The position numbers were made by a program, and so were the translations under genes. The notes under the pieces were generated by a model that saw only the letters and a list, made by a program, of their open reading frames with translations, was not told where the DNA came from and made no database searches. A DNA stretch of 64,000 nucleotides, taken from assembly GCF_029338275.1 (NCBI RefSeq), contig NZ_CP119790.1, positions 62,001 through 126,000 on the forward strand, in the 5' to 3' direction. This document shows, in pieces, positions 45,541 through 57,231 of the stretch (position 1 is the first letter of the stretch; every line of letters begins with the position of its first letter). Source of the stretch: Haloarcula ordinaria. Lineage in GTDB: Archaea; Halobacteriota; Halobacteria; Halobacteriales; Haloarculaceae.

Positions 45541-45549
45541 TTTTATGTA
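45541..45549 (+). promoter_or_regulatory. TATA-like box for the binding protein
   Basis: TTTTATGTA centred 27 bp before the ATG at 45,572. Supports the start MPSGSS. Confidence 0.55.
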
Positions 45550-45571
45550 CAGGGGGCAGTACCATGTACTC

Positions 45572-47413
45572 ATGCCATCGGGTAGCTCAGACAACTCGGA
45601 TAACGAAACCAAATCAGACTCACGGCGGAAATTCCGTCGTCGTGGTGTCCTCGGAGCGATTGGCGCAGGAACAACCCTTCTAGCCGGCTGTGGCGGTGAC
45701 GGCGGGTCCGGCGGCGACGGTGGATCTGGCGGTGACGGCGGGTCCGGCGACGGCGGGTCCGGCGGCGACGGTGGGTCCGGCGGTGACGGCGGCGATGGCG
45801 GTGACGGCGGCGATGGCGGTGACGGTGGAAGCGGTCCGATAGACCAGTATCTCATCACCGACATCAACGGGAACCCGACAAGCCTCGACCCGCACGCGGT
45901 CGGGCCGACGGCGAACACCTCTTGGGGTGTCTTCCCGATGAACGCGTACGAACCGCTGCTGTTCTACGAACAGGGCGGTTCAGGCCTGATTCCGGTCCTC
46001 GCAGAGGAGGTTCCGACGGTCGACAACGGGCTCATCACGAACGACAACCAGACGTTCGAGTTCCCGCTCCGCGAGGGCGTCCAGTTCCACACCGGCGGGG
46101 AGATGACCTCGTCGGACGTTAGGTTCTCCCTGGACCGCGTCCGGACGATGAACCTCGCGCCCGGCGCCAGCAACCTGGACGTCATCGAGAGCATCGAGAC
46201 TCCCGACGACTACACGGTGCGAATCACCATCAGCGAAACCGACGCGTCGTTCCTCACTGGGACAATCCCGTCGAAGAACATGGTCGTCGTCAGCCAGGAG
46301 GCCGTCGAGAACAACGGTGGCGTCCAGGAGGGGACGCGGAACCAGTTCATGGCCCAGAACACGGCCGGGACCGGTCCGTACCAGCTGGGACAGTGGAACC
46401 GTGGCTCCAACCTCCGATACGACTACTTCCAGGACTACTGGGACCCTGAATCCGTCGGTCCGGGTGGCATCTTCATGCGCATCACGACCGACGTCTCGAC
46501 CGCCGTGGCGTTCATCGACCGCGGTGACGCACACGCGTCGGGGTACGAACTCGCCAGCGTCGACTCCTTCGAGGGGACCGGCGCCGAGTTCAACTACTAC
46601 GAGTCGCTCGCCCAGCTGTTCCTGTTCTTCAACTTCGAGATTCCGTACGACAGGGACGACATGCCGAGCAACGACACCGTGCCGTCGAGCTTCTTCCAGG
46701 ACCCCAACGTCCGGCAGGCGTTCGGCCACGCGGTGGACTACGAGGACTACATCGAGTCCGTCTGGGGCGGGAACGGTTACATCTCCAACCAGCCGTGTCA
46801 CCTGGGTCCACTCCAGTACTACGACGAGGACGCGCCGAACTTCAACTACGACCCCGACAGGGTCGAAGAGCTCCTGCGCGAGGCCGGCTATTGGGAGGAA
46901 GGCTTCACGTTCACGATGATGTCCGAGAACTTCGCCGAAGCGGCGAACGCGGTCCTCTATGTCAAGGACAGCATCGAGAACCTGAACGACCGGATCACTA
47001 TCAACACCCAGACGTTCACCGAGTCGCAGTACGTCGAGCGGCGGAACGAAGAGCCGTGGGCGTTCACGTGCGACATCGGTGGCTTCCCGGCGTTCGGTCC
47101 GGACCCGGCCCCGTACTACGACCAGCTGCTCAACGGTCCGCCCGGCGCCGGCGGTCGGCACCAGGACTACATCGACGAGCGGTTCTTCGAAGCGGCCGCA
47201 GAGGCCAGGCGGTCGCTCGACCCGGACCGTCGTGCCGAGCTCTACTCCGAGCTCCAGACGCTCGGGTACGAGGACCCGCCGGCCATCTCGATGAACGGCG
47301 AGCGCCTCGTCCGCATCACGCTGCCGTGTGTCGAGCCCGAGACCAGCCCGGTCGCGTCGCAGCCCATCGCCAAGCGGTGGGACATCTCGCAGTGTGACCC
47401 GATCGACTTCTAA
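45572..47413 (+). CDS. Dipeptide-type ABC substrate-binding lipoprotein
   Basis: A 613-residue family-5 solute-binding protein (DppA/OppA type). The N terminus has a Tat motif (RRKFRRRGVLGAIGAG) and an AGC lipobox, then a Gly/Asp/Ser-rich spacer of about 50 residues, then the binding domain with LDPH near its start, ITNDNQTFEFPLREGVQFHTGGEMTSSDVRFSLDRV, and NVRQAFGHAVDY. It delivers peptides or, in some family members, other small ligands to the permeases at 50796-52732. Two ATPases follow immediately. Confidence 0.93.
   Translation: MPSGSSDNSDNETKSDSRRKFRRRGVLGAIGAGTTLLAGCGGDGGSGGDGGSGGDGGSGDGGSGGDGGSGGDGGDGGDGGDGGDGGSGPIDQYLITDINGNPTSLDPHAVGPTANTSWGVFPMNAYEPLLFYEQGGSGLIPVLAEEVPTVDNGLITNDNQTFEFPLREGVQFHTGGEMTSSDVRFSLDRVRTMNLAPGASNLDVIESIETPDDYTVRITISETDASFLTGTIPSKNMVVVSQEAVENNGGVQEGTRNQFMAQNTAGTGPYQLGQWNRGSNLRYDYFQDYWDPESVGPGGIFMRITTDVSTAVAFIDRGDAHASGYELASVDSFEGTGAEFNYYESLAQLFLFFNFEIPYDRDDMPSNDTVPSSFFQDPNVRQAFGHAVDYEDYIESVWGGNGYISNQPCHLGPLQYYDEDAPNFNYDPDRVEELLREAGYWEEGFTFTMMSENFAEAANAVLYVKDSIENLNDRITINTQTFTESQYVERRNEEPWAFTCDIGGFPAFGPDPAPYYDQLLNGPPGAGGRHQDYIDERFFEAAAEARRSLDPDRRAELYSELQTLGYEDPPAISMNGERLVRITLPCVEPETSPVASQPIAKRWDISQCDPIDF
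45690..45834 (+). repeat. Gly/Asp-rich coding minisatellite in the binding protein
   Basis: Tandem imperfect units of GGCGGTGACGGC(GGGTCC) type encode (GGDGGSGGDGGS)n right after the lipid cysteine. It acts as a flexible spacer on the lipoprotein. A similar spacer occurs in the second binding protein (63,371-63,472). Confidence 0.85.
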
Positions 47414-47528
47414 CTAGGGCTTCGCCGCCCGTTTCTGTCGTTCACTGGATACTGAGCGGCTGCACTGGCGAATTTCTGACTGTCATCCATCAAAAAGACT
47501 AATTACTACCGTACTGTGTGTATTGTTA

Positions 47529-48815
47529 ATGTCAGACTCTCCCACTAGCCCAGGGGCTGCGACTGGCGACAATCAACTCGACATGAGCGAGCCCGCTGCG
47601 GGAACCGAGTCAGACGCTGATAGATTACTCGCGCGGGTCGAAGACCTGCGGTTGCATTTCGACACCGACAGAGGTGTGGTCAAGGCGCTCGACGGCGTCG
47701 ACTTCGACCTCTTCCGAGGTGAGATATTCGCACTCGTCGGTGAAACCGGCTGTGGCAAGAGCATCACTGCCCGGTCGTTCATGCAGCTGGTACCGACACC
47801 CCCGGGACGGTACCCCAGTGGGCGAGTGCTGATGCGCTCCGAAGGCGACTGTACGGAATGTGGCGGCGCTGGCTGCGAGGCCTGTGGCTCGACCGGCTAC
47901 GGGATGGAGGACCTGCTCTCTATCACGACGAAAGAGATGGAGCAGATGCGGGGCGACCGCATCGCGATGATCTTCCAGGACCCGGAGGCGACGCTCAATC
48001 CGTCGCTGACCATCCGCTCACACCTCGCGGAGGCGATCCTGGCCCATCAGGGCCGCTCCGTGATGCGCGAGGCAGGCGTCGACGTGGACAATCTCGACCC
48101 GCTCTCGGGCGCGCTTGCGCGTGACCGCGCGACGGCGGAACGTTCGACGATACTCTCCTGGATCGGTTCGGTCCCGCCGTTCCGAAAGCACAAGCAGGCC
48201 ATCGACCGGGTCGTTCGGGAGCGGAGTCTGGAACTCCTGGGCCAGACGCAGGTGCCCCAGCCGAAGGACGTACTGACCGATTACCCACACGAGCTGTCCG
48301 GCGGCCAGCTCCAGCGGGTCATGATCGCGATGGCGCTGGCGGCAGAACCCGACCTGCTTATCGCCGACGAGGCGACGACGGCGCTCGACGTGACCACGCA
48401 GGCCCGTATTCTCGAACTTATCGGGGATCTACAGGACCAGTACGACACGGGCATCCTCTACATTACGCACGACCTCGAACTGGTCCGGGACATCGCCGAC
48501 CGCGTCGGCGTCATGTACGCCGGGAGTATGGCCGAGATCGGCGACGTCGAACAGGTATACAACAACCCGCTTCACCCGTACACGAGGGGGCTCATCAAGT
48601 CGATTCCGTCCGAAGCGCGGGTCGGTAAGCGGCTGGAGGGAATCGATGGTTCGATTCCGGACCTGACGAATCCCCCCGAGGGATGTCGGTTCTGTACCCG
48701 CTGTCCCGACGTGATGGACCACTGTTCGGAGCAGAGTCCGGAGATACTCGAAGAGGAGGACGGGCACACAGTCGCGTGTCACCTGTACACTGAAGACGAG
48801 AACAACGGTAACTAA
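47529..48815 (+). CDS. Dipeptide ABC ATPase, DppD-like, with a cysteine cluster
   Basis: A 428-residue nucleotide-binding subunit. Walker A is GETGCGKS (71-78), the signature LSGGQLQR, Walker [13 protein letters not shown], and the switch histidine ITHD. The usual C-terminal cysteine motif [14 protein letters not shown] is present. Unusual is a second cluster at residues 108-119 (CTECGGAG then CEACG), like the zinc half-motif CxxCxGxG of DnaJ, placed between Walker A and the Q-loop, plus a second insert near residue 190-225. It powers the importer; the next ATPase starts two bases after it. The start is ATG 47,529. Confidence 0.92.
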   Translation: MSDSPTSPGAATGDNQLDMSEPAAGTESDADRLLARVEDLRLHFDTDRGVVKALDGVDFDLFRGEIFALVGETGCGKSITARSFMQLVPTPPGRYPSGRVLMRSEGDCTECGGAGCEACGSTGYGMEDLLSITTKEMEQMRGDRIAMIFQDPEATLNPSLTIRSHLAEAILAHQGRSVMREAGVDVDNLDPLSGALARDRATAERSTILSWIGSVPPFRKHKQAIDRVVRERSLELLGQTQVPQPKDVLTDYPHELSGGQLQRVMIAMALAAEPDLLIADEATTALDVTTQARILELIGDLQDQYDTGILYITHDLELVRDIADRVGVMYAGSMAEIGDVEQVYNNPLHPYTRGLIKSIPSEARVGKRLEGIDGSIPDLTNPPEGCRFCTRCPDVMDHCSEQSPEILEEEDGHTVACHLYTEDENNGN

Positions 48816-48817
48816 TA

Positions 48818-50233
<1,416 letters not shown>

Positions 50234-50795
50234 CTGCGTACTGCTGTCACCGACATCCCTTCTTCGCCGAACGTACACCGCGCGCACATCCGATTGACTG
50301 CCGGACAGTTGAGTCGCGTATCGGATCGGTCGCCTCCCACCTCGCTGCGAACGGCTCTCTCGAATGAGACGTCAATTGGTGGTAAGCCCACGTTTCCTCA
50401 GGGAATCACCCGGTATCCAGCAGACGGGTTGGGTCTCGGACTGGGACATCCCCACCCCACATCGATGGCGGACTCCTGCTATCTGACCAACGAACCGTTG
50501 TCTGACTTCGAAGTCCCGTTCGGCTTTCTAATTTGTGCGTGCGAGCATCACTCCGTCAGCGAGAACCCTTCTGAGTCAGCGGGATGGACGGTGATACCCA
50601 GAGATAGTGCTTGACCCTCTGTACTGTTCCGTACCAGTGCTGACAGCGCCGGAGAGGCGCACGCGCCATGGACAGCCGCCACAGACCAGCTGAGCGTTCG
50701 GCTCGCGGCCGAGTGGAGATGATGGAGATGGCACTGTGTCGCTGCGACCAACGGCTCTGCAAAGCGAGGCGTAAACCGAAAAGATGCCGCGGTGT
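50234..50795. other. Gene-free stretch between convergent blocks
   Basis: About 560 bases between the stop of the ATPase gene on the top strand and the stop of the permease gene on the bottom strand. It should hold two transcript ends. Short open frames are present but without coding features. I see no repeat or RNA structure. Confidence 0.4.
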
Positions 50796-51716
50796 TCAGT
50801 CGTGCCGTTCTGGGTCGAGCACGTCACGGAGTCCGTCGCCGATCATGTTCCAGGCGAACGCCCACAGGAAGATCGCCATACCCGGAACGAGCGACGGCCA
50901 CCAGGCGCCACGGAGCAGGTCCTGCTGCCCCTGGGCGGTCAGACGGCCCCACTCCGCGAGTCCCGGCTCGGCGAGCCCGATGAAGGCCAGCCCGGACGCG
51001 ATGATGACGACGCTCCCCATCTCCAGCGTCGCCTGGATGAAGATTGGCTGGATGGCGTTGGGCAGCACCTCTTTGAGCACGAGGGTGTGCTCCTTGACGC
51101 CAGTCACCCGCGCCGCGTCGACGTACTCCTCGTTTTTCACGTGGATGACCTCACCACGGATGATGCGGGCGTAGGTCCCCCACAGCATCACGGAGAGTGC
51201 GATACCGATGTTGAGGTACGACGGGCCGAGCGCGACGACCAGCGCCAGCGCGAGGACGATGGCGGGAATCGCGATCATCCCGTCGACGACTCGCATGAGA
51301 ATCTCGTCGACGTTCCCGCCGACGAAGCCGGCGACCGTCCCGAAGAGGACGCCGATGAAGACCGAGATGGTGACGACGCCGAGCGAGATGGCGATCGAGA
51401 GGCGCGAGCCCCAGACGATGCCATAGAGGATGTCCCCACCGGTCCGGGTCGTTCCAAGCAGGTGGCCTGGCGTCAGCGGCGGCGCCAGCTGGGTGCCCCA
51501 GACGCGTGGCATCTGGTAGACCTGGTCGCTGACCGGCGGTCGGATGACCGGCGCCAGCAGGCCGACCAAGATGAACGTGGCGACGATCACGAGCCCGATC
51601 GCAGTGAGCGGGTTCGCGAGCATCTCGCGCGAGATCTTCTTGATTCGGCTGTACCGCCGTTCGAGCGACCTTCGATCGACCGTCTGGTTGATGACGGAGA
51701 GTATCGTTTGCAACAT
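50796..51716 (-). CDS. Dipeptide ABC permease, DppC-like
   Basis: A 306-residue permease with an N-terminal helix, then six-helix transport domain. The cytoplasmic EAA loop reads EYVDAARVTGVKEHTLVLKEVLPN, the contact to the ATPases. The first periplasmic region has PPLTPGHLLGTTRTGGDILYGIVWGSRLSI, a family hallmark. It pairs with the DppB-like permease; the start codons are two bases apart. It ends against the convergent gene-free stretch. Confidence 0.92.
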   Translation of the reverse strand: MLQTILSVINQTVDRRSLERRYSRIKKISREMLANPLTAIGLVIVATFILVGLLAPVIRPPVSDQVYQMPRVWGTQLAPPLTPGHLLGTTRTGGDILYGIVWGSRLSIAISLGVVTISVFIGVLFGTVAGFVGGNVDEILMRVVDGMIAIPAIVLALALVVALGPSYLNIGIALSVMLWGTYARIIRGEVIHVKNEEYVDAARVTGVKEHTLVLKEVLPNAIQPIFIQATLEMGSVVIIASGLAFIGLAEPGLAEWGRLTAQGQQDLLRGAWWPSLVPGMAIFLWAFAWNMIGDGLRDVLDPERHD

Positions 51717-51718
51717 GA

Positions 51719-52732
51719 TTACTCACCCAGTTCGATTCGCGGGTCGAGGTACGCGTACAGTATGTCGACGATCAGGTTCACCGAGATGACGGCGATGGCG
51801 GTGATGATGATGAACCCCATCAGCGCGGCGAAGTCGTTCGACGTCGCCGCAGCAGCAATCCACGTCCCCAACCCAGGGTAGTTGAACACGATCTCGACAA
51901 GGATTGCGCCCCGCAGCAGGAACGCGAAACTGAGACCGGCGATGGTCAGCGTCGGGATGAGCGAGTTACGGCGGACGTGGCGCTTGTAGACCGTGTCGTT
52001 GTTGACCCCGCGTGCGCGGGCAGCCGTGACGTAATCCTTGTTCTTCTTCTCGACCATCTCACCGCGGAGGTGACGCATAATCAGCGCCGCGTTCGTGTAG
52101 CCAAGCACCATCGCCGGCATCGCGATGTGCTTGACCGCGTCGATGAATGCCTCGAGATTCAGTGCGAGGATAGAGTCGACCGTGTACATCCCGGTCGGGT
52201 GGTCGATGGTCAGGAAGACTGACTGCGTCGCCCGTCCCAGCGGGAACCACCCCAGCTGGACGAAGAAGAGCCACACGAAGATGAGTGCGGACCAGAACTG
52301 CGGCGTCGACAGTCCACCGACCGCGAGCGCCCGGGAGACGTGGTCGATCCACGTGTCCTGGTACTTCCCGGCGAGAGTCCCCAGCGTGAGACTCACCACG
52401 AGCGCGATGAGCAGGCCCGCGACGGCGAGTTCGATCGTCGCCGGGGCGAACGTCGCGATGGCGTCGGTGACTGCCGTTCCGGCACTCGGTGACCAGCCGA
52501 AGTCACCCTGCAAAATACCTCTGAGCCAGTAGAAGTACTGGACGTATATCGGTTCTCCGAGGTGGTACGTCTCCCGAAGCTGTGCAACCTGTTCTTCCGT
52601 GGTGAACCTGCCGACATAGATCGCAATCGGTGAGCCTGACAGACGTGTCAGGACGAACAGCACCACCGTTACGAACAGCAGTGTGGGTATTGACCACAGT
52701 ATCCGGCGGATAGCATAATCTTTCGGTTCCAT
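51719..52732 (-). CDS. Dipeptide ABC permease, DppB-like
   Basis: A 337-residue permease with six helices and the DppB hallmarks: an N-terminal helix, then GLSTPQFWSALIFVWLFFVQL, an EAA-type loop MRHLRGEMVEKKNKDYVTAARARGVNNDTVYKRH, and a C-terminal LVEIVFNYPGLGTWI segment. It couples two bases from the next permease. A TATA-like CTTATACTT lies about 35 bp before the ATG. It faces the enzyme genes at 52929. Confidence 0.92.
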   Translation of the reverse strand: MEPKDYAIRRILWSIPTLLFVTVVLFVLTRLSGSPIAIYVGRFTTEEQVAQLRETYHLGEPIYVQYFYWLRGILQGDFGWSPSAGTAVTDAIATFAPATIELAVAGLLIALVVSLTLGTLAGKYQDTWIDHVSRALAVGGLSTPQFWSALIFVWLFFVQLGWFPLGRATQSVFLTIDHPTGMYTVDSILALNLEAFIDAVKHIAMPAMVLGYTNAALIMRHLRGEMVEKKNKDYVTAARARGVNNDTVYKRHVRRNSLIPTLTIAGLSFAFLLRGAILVEIVFNYPGLGTWIAAAATSNDFAALMGFIIITAIAVISVNLIVDILYAYLDPRIELGE

Positions 52733-52928
52733 CCTGTTTCCACGTTGCTAACGAACCCACTTATACTTGTGCCAAACTCCCACGGACATCAATGAACAAC
52801 AAAACATCACGACGGCGGGATGTCGCGGTCATTGAAACTACCTTAGGTCGTTTCAGAGAGAGCCCACCCGTCGCGACCGGGACGGCCCCACGAATTTATG
52901 TGGCCCCCACGTCTTGACACGTGTAGCC

Positions 52929-54017
52929 ATGCAGGCAGTAGTCTTTCCGGAACCTGACGAGATAGAGATCCGCGAGGTCGAACGTCCCGAACCGGGTCCG
53001 GGTGAGGCCCTCGTCCGTGTCGAGTCGTCGACCATCTGTGGCAGCGACGTGAAAATCCTCCACGGCGAGTACGGTGCGACGGAGTACCCCCATATCCCCG
53101 GCCACGAGTGGTCGGGCGAGATTGTGGAGGTCGGGGAGGACGTTGTCCGCCTCGAGCCGGGCGACCGCGTCGCCGCCGAACCCCACGTCGGGTGTGGGGA
53201 GTGTGCGAGATGCATGGAGGGACTGTACAACCTCTGTGAGCACTACGGCGAGTCGGACCACGGTCACTCGCACATCGGGTTCACCTCGAACGGCGGCCTC
53301 GCCGAGTACGTCGCGGTGGACACGCGCGCCCTGCACCTGCTCGGGTCGATGACCTACGACCAGGGGGCGTTCTGTGAAGCGGCCGGCGTCGCGCTCCACG
53401 CGATCGAGCGAGCCGGTATCGACGGTGGCGACGACGTCGTCGTCATCGGTCCCGGTGCCATCGGTCATTGCGCGGTGCAGATCGCCCGGCACGGCGGGGC
53501 CGACAACGTCATTCTGACGGGTACTCGCGAGGAGCGCCTGGCACCCGCTATCGACTTCGGCGCGGACCACACGGTCAACGTCTACGAAGTCGACGACGTG
53601 GTCGACCACGTCACCGAACTGCTCGGCGGGAGCCGACCAGACCTCGTCGTCGAACTGGCCGGCACGGAGACAGCCGCCCGCCAGGCCGTCGAGATGGCCC
53701 GCCGCGGTGGCGACGTCGTGCTCGCGGGGTCGACGAGTCCGGGCCGGAAGCTCACGGTCGACCTCCGAGAGATCGTCGTCGGGCACAAGAACATCTTCGG
53801 CAGCGTTGCCAACCCCGAGTGGATCTGCGAGCGTGCCCTGTCGATGGTCGAGCGCGGAACCATCGAGACGGACCCGCTGGTCACCCATCGGTTCACACTC
53901 TCGGAGTTCACAGATGCCCTCGAAGCGTTCGAAGAACGGGAAGGCGGCGCGTTCCGCGTGATGCTCTACCCCGGGAAAGACGCAGCCGAGATCGAGCGGA
54001 CGCCGATTCAAGAGTAG
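52929..54017 (+). CDS. Zinc-binding alcohol dehydrogenase, third copy
   Basis: A 362-residue medium-chain dehydrogenase with the zinc cysteine in STICGSDVK, GHEWSGEIVEVG, the structural cysteines CGECARCMEGLYNLC and the NAD site GPGAIGH. It shares its motif order with 39212-40294 and is its paralogue. It starts at the ATG after AATTTATGTG (52,893). It probably feeds the E1 pair or its aldehyde or ketone into the island's pathway. It precedes the E1 pair by 121 bases. Confidence 0.92.
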   Translation: MQAVVFPEPDEIEIREVERPEPGPGEALVRVESSTICGSDVKILHGEYGATEYPHIPGHEWSGEIVEVGEDVVRLEPGDRVAAEPHVGCGECARCMEGLYNLCEHYGESDHGHSHIGFTSNGGLAEYVAVDTRALHLLGSMTYDQGAFCEAAGVALHAIERAGIDGGDDVVVIGPGAIGHCAVQIARHGGADNVILTGTREERLAPAIDFGADHTVNVYEVDDVVDHVTELLGGSRPDLVVELAGTETAARQAVEMARRGGDVVLAGSTSPGRKLTVDLREIVVGHKNIFGSVANPEWICERALSMVERGTIETDPLVTHRFTLSEFTDALEAFEEREGGAFRVMLYPGKDAAEIERTPIQE

Positions 54018-54138
54018 GCACCCGCTGGCAGACTGTCATTTTTCACGAGGATTCCGTGCCTCGATACGGTAGTATCCGCCGGTAATAGAGTATCATAGTC
54101 GTGAATTATAATATGGTGGGGGGAATGGGATAGGGTAC

Positions 54139-55113
54139 ATGGCGGAATCAAGCGCAGAGACTAGTCAAGTAGAACTGCTCAGGCGGATGGAACGGATTCG
54201 CCGGTTCGAGACACGCGTCGGTGAACTGTTCGCCGACAACGAACTCCCGGGATTCGTCCACCTCTACATCGGGATGGAAGCCGTCGCTGTGGGGACCTGT
54301 GCGCCCCTGCGCAACGACGACTACATCACCAGTACCCACCGAGGTCACGGCCACTGTATCGCGAAAGGGCTGGACTTCGACCCAATGATGGCCGAACTGT
54401 ACGGCAAGGAGACGGGGTACTGCAAAGGGAAGGGCGGCAGCATGCACATCGCGGACGTCGAGCAGGGGATGCTGGGCGCGAACGGCATCACCGCGTCGTC
54501 GACGCCTATCGGCGGCGGCGCCGCGCTGGCCTCACAGATCCGCGGCGAGGACAACGTCGCCGTCTCGTACCTCGGCGACGGCGCGACCGCGCAGGGACCG
54601 TACCACGAAGCACTGCACCTCGCGGCGACGTGGGATCTCCCACAGATCTACGTCATCGAGAACAACCACTACGGGGAGATGACGAACACCGAGGTCCAGC
54701 ACCCGGTCAGCGACCTCGTCAAGCAATCCGACGCCTACGGGATTCCCGGCGTTATCGTCAACGGGCAGGACGTCGAGGAAGTTCGCGATGCCACCGTCGA
54801 AGCCATCGAGCGCGCCCGCGCCGGTGACGGCCCGACAGTCATCGAGGCCAAGACCTACCGCTACAAGGGTCACTACGAGGGCGACCCGCAGTGGTACAAG
54901 GAGAACGAGGACCTCCCAGAGTGGCGGACCGCCGACCCCGTCGAGACCTACCGCGATACGCTCCTCGACGACGACGTCCTCACCGAAGACGAGTACGACG
55001 AACTGACAGCGGAGATAGACGAGGCCCTCGAGGCCGCCGTCGAGTTCGGCAGGGACTCCCCCTACCCGGACGTCGAGGAAGCCTACAACGGGCTGTACGC
55101 GGAGGAACTCTAA
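54139..55113 (+). CDS. TPP-dependent E1 component, alpha subunit
   Basis: A 324-residue subunit of the pyruvate/acetoin/branched-chain dehydrogenase E1 type. The thiamine motif is GDGAT ... ENN (about residues 150-180), with STHRGHGHCIAKG and GGSMHIADVEQGMLGANG, and the regulatory-loop-like region YRYKGHYEGDPQWY. It probably decarboxylates a 2-oxo acid or cleaves an acyloin or dione. The beta subunit follows immediately (one base between the stop and the ATG). Unlike usual, no E2 or E3 gene is nearby. Confidence 0.93.
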   Translation: MAESSAETSQVELLRRMERIRRFETRVGELFADNELPGFVHLYIGMEAVAVGTCAPLRNDDYITSTHRGHGHCIAKGLDFDPMMAELYGKETGYCKGKGGSMHIADVEQGMLGANGITASSTPIGGGAALASQIRGEDNVAVSYLGDGATAQGPYHEALHLAATWDLPQIYVIENNHYGEMTNTEVQHPVSDLVKQSDAYGIPGVIVNGQDVEEVRDATVEAIERARAGDGPTVIEAKTYRYKGHYEGDPQWYKENEDLPEWRTADPVETYRDTLLDDDVLTEDEYDELTAEIDEALEAAVEFGRDSPYPDVEEAYNGLYAEEL

Positions 55114-55114
55114 G

Positions 55115-56116
55115 ATGTCGACACCGATACCGGACGTCGAGACCGAAACAGTAGAACAGAGCGTCACCGAGTCGCTGCGGCAGGCGATGCACGAGGAGAT
55201 GGAGCGGGACGAGGACGTGTTCCTCCAGGGTATCGACGTGGCCGACCGCGGTGGCTCGTTCAGCGTCTCCGAAGGACTCCTCGACAAGTTCGGCGAGACA
55301 CGCGTGCGTGACACGCCCATCAGCGAGGCCGCGATCGTCGGCACAGGGCTGGGCGCGGCGGCGGCCGGCCTGCGCCCAGTCGTCGAGATCATGTACTCGG
55401 ACTTCATGGGCGTCTCGTTCGACCAGATCATGAACAACGTCGGCCTGATGCGGTACATGTTCGGCGGGAAGCTCTCGCTCCCGCTCACCATCCGGACGGT
55501 CGACGGTGGCGGGTTCGCGGCAGCCGCACAGCACTCGAAGACGCTCCACTCGCTGGCGATGCATCTGCCGGGTATCCGTGTCGTCTGTGCGTCGACGCCG
55601 TACGACGCGAAGGGGCTGCTGAAGTCGTCGATCCGCCACGACGACCCCGTGTTCTTCTTCGAACACGCGAACATCTTCAACCGCAAGGGCGAGGTGCCCA
55701 CGGAGGAGTACACCCTGCCGCTGGGTGAGGCGGCCGTCGTCCGTCAGGGCTCGGACGTGACCGTGGTCGCGACGCAGGCCATGCTGTACGAGGCCATCGA
55801 CGCGGCCGAGGAGCTGGAGGGTACCGTCGACGTCGAGATCATCAGCCCCCGGACGCTCGACCCGCTCGACATCGACACCATCTCCGACAGCGTCGACAAG
55901 ACCGGGCGCGCGCTCGTCGTCGACGAACCGACGCTTAGCGCGAGTGCGCAGTCGGAAATCGTCGCACAGATCAACGAGGCGGCGTTCTGGCGGCTCGATG
56001 CGCCCATCAAGCGCCTCGGCGTCGAGAACGTCCCGATCCCGTTCAGCCCGCCGCTGGAACAGGAAGTCATCCCGGACAAGGACGACATCAAGGCAGAGAT
56101 CGAGTCGCTGGTCTAA
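55115..56116 (+). CDS. TPP-dependent E1 component, beta subunit
   Basis: A 333-residue partner of the alpha subunit, with the N-terminal pyrimidine-binding domain (IDVADRGGSFSVSEGLLDKFGETRVRDTPISEAAIVGTGLGAA) and a C-terminal transketolase-like domain (SPRTLDPLDIDTI). Together they form an alpha2beta2 enzyme. The order and size are normal. It is followed by the amidohydrolase copy 2. Confidence 0.93.
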   Translation: MSTPIPDVETETVEQSVTESLRQAMHEEMERDEDVFLQGIDVADRGGSFSVSEGLLDKFGETRVRDTPISEAAIVGTGLGAAAAGLRPVVEIMYSDFMGVSFDQIMNNVGLMRYMFGGKLSLPLTIRTVDGGGFAAAAQHSKTLHSLAMHLPGIRVVCASTPYDAKGLLKSSIRHDDPVFFFEHANIFNRKGEVPTEEYTLPLGEAAVVRQGSDVTVVATQAMLYEAIDAAEELEGTVDVEIISPRTLDPLDIDTISDSVDKTGRALVVDEPTLSASAQSEIVAQINEAAFWRLDAPIKRLGVENVPIPFSPPLEQEVIPDKDDIKAEIESLV

Positions 56117-56206
56117 CGGACACACCCCACGCGGTCCCCGAAGACTGCGCTCACCTCGAAGGACGACGCCTATACCTTTTAGTCCCCCCCTGCCGAAGCG
56201 TGCCAC

Positions 56207-57193
56207 ATGCGCATCGAAGTGCACACGCACTACCTGCCGGAACCGTTCCGGCGCCGACTCCGCGAGTGGGACATGTCAGTTCGTATCGAAGACCGCGACG
56301 GGATGCCGTTCGTCGTCCACACTACGGGTTCGTTCCCGCTGTTCCCCGGGTTCCGCGACCCAGAGGCCCGAGTCGAGTGGATGGACGAGAACGACATCGA
56401 CTACATGCTCCTCTCACCGTCGACGCCGAACCCCAACGAGGGACCGTTCTCGGTCGAACAGTCGACGGAACTTATCCAATCGATCAACGACGGGTACGCC
56501 GATATCCAGGAAGAGTACCCCGACCGCTTTGGCGGGCTCGGCCCGCTGCCGCTCCGGGACCCCGAGGCAGCAGTCGAGGAGCTCGACCGTATCGTCGAGA
56601 TGGGGCTCAAGGGCGTCATGCTCCCGACGACGGTTCGCGACCGCAAGCTGTCCGACCCCGAACTGACCCCGGTCTTCGATAAGCTCGAGGAGACGGGACT
56701 CCCCGTGTTCGTCCACCCAGGGCGCAACCAGTTGAGCCAGCAGCTGGACGACGACGAGTGGATCTTCACGCCGATGACCGTGTTCCCGACCGAGACGACC
56801 CACCAGATAGCCCGGCTCATCTTCGACGGGTTCTTCGACCGCCACGACGACCTCGACCTCGTGCTCTCGCACATGGGCGGGGCGCTCACGCACCTCGTCG
56901 GCCGACTCGAACGGGGCTACGACCAGTTCCGTTCCGATGACGAGTCGACCCCCGAGCGCCCCATCTCGGAGTACGTCGAGGAGTTCTACTACGACACCAT
57001 CTCGTTCCACCCACCGGCGATGCAGGCGGCCATCGATACGGTCGGTAGTGACCGCCTCCTGTTCGGGACCGACTACCCGTTCGGGATGGAAAACATCGAG
57101 GGCACGCTCGACAGCATCGACGCGCTCGACCTGTCGGCCGACGAGCAGGAGGCCATCATGGGTGGGACTGCAGCGGAACTATTCGACATCTGA
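56207..57193 (+). CDS. ACMSD-like amidohydrolase, copy 2
   Basis: A 328-residue metal-dependent hydrolase/decarboxylase that shares HTHYLP, DRKLSDPELTPVFDKLEETGLPVFVHPGRN and HMGGALTHLVGRLERG with the copy at 42837-43820. The metal ligands HTH, H, H and Asp (FGTDYPF) are present, so it is likely active. It starts at the ATG after TATACCTTTTAG. It lies between the E1 pair and the cyclase-family gene. Confidence 0.88.
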   Translation: MRIEVHTHYLPEPFRRRLREWDMSVRIEDRDGMPFVVHTTGSFPLFPGFRDPEARVEWMDENDIDYMLLSPSTPNPNEGPFSVEQSTELIQSINDGYADIQEEYPDRFGGLGPLPLRDPEAAVEELDRIVEMGLKGVMLPTTVRDRKLSDPELTPVFDKLEETGLPVFVHPGRNQLSQQLDDDEWIFTPMTVFPTETTHQIARLIFDGFFDRHDDLDLVLSHMGGALTHLVGRLERGYDQFRSDDESTPERPISEYVEEFYYDTISFHPPAMQAAIDTVGSDRLLFGTDYPFGMENIEGTLDSIDALDLSADEQEAIMGGTAAELFDI

Positions 57194-57231
57194 ACTGACG
57201 CAATCGGACCCCCGTGCCGCCTGTCACAATC

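Noticed and set aside
45690..45834. Tandem repeat as a possible CRISPR array
   Set aside because: The repeat is in frame, short and coding for a Gly/Asp linker; no spacers or cas genes are near.
45980..47161. A 393-codon frame on the bottom strand opposite the binding protein
   Set aside because: Antisense shadow of a gene with unmistakable family motifs; product is repetitive and basic.
54980..56230. A 416-codon frame on the bottom strand opposite the E1 beta gene
   Set aside because: Antisense shadow; an arginine-rich product is unlike haloarchaeal proteins.
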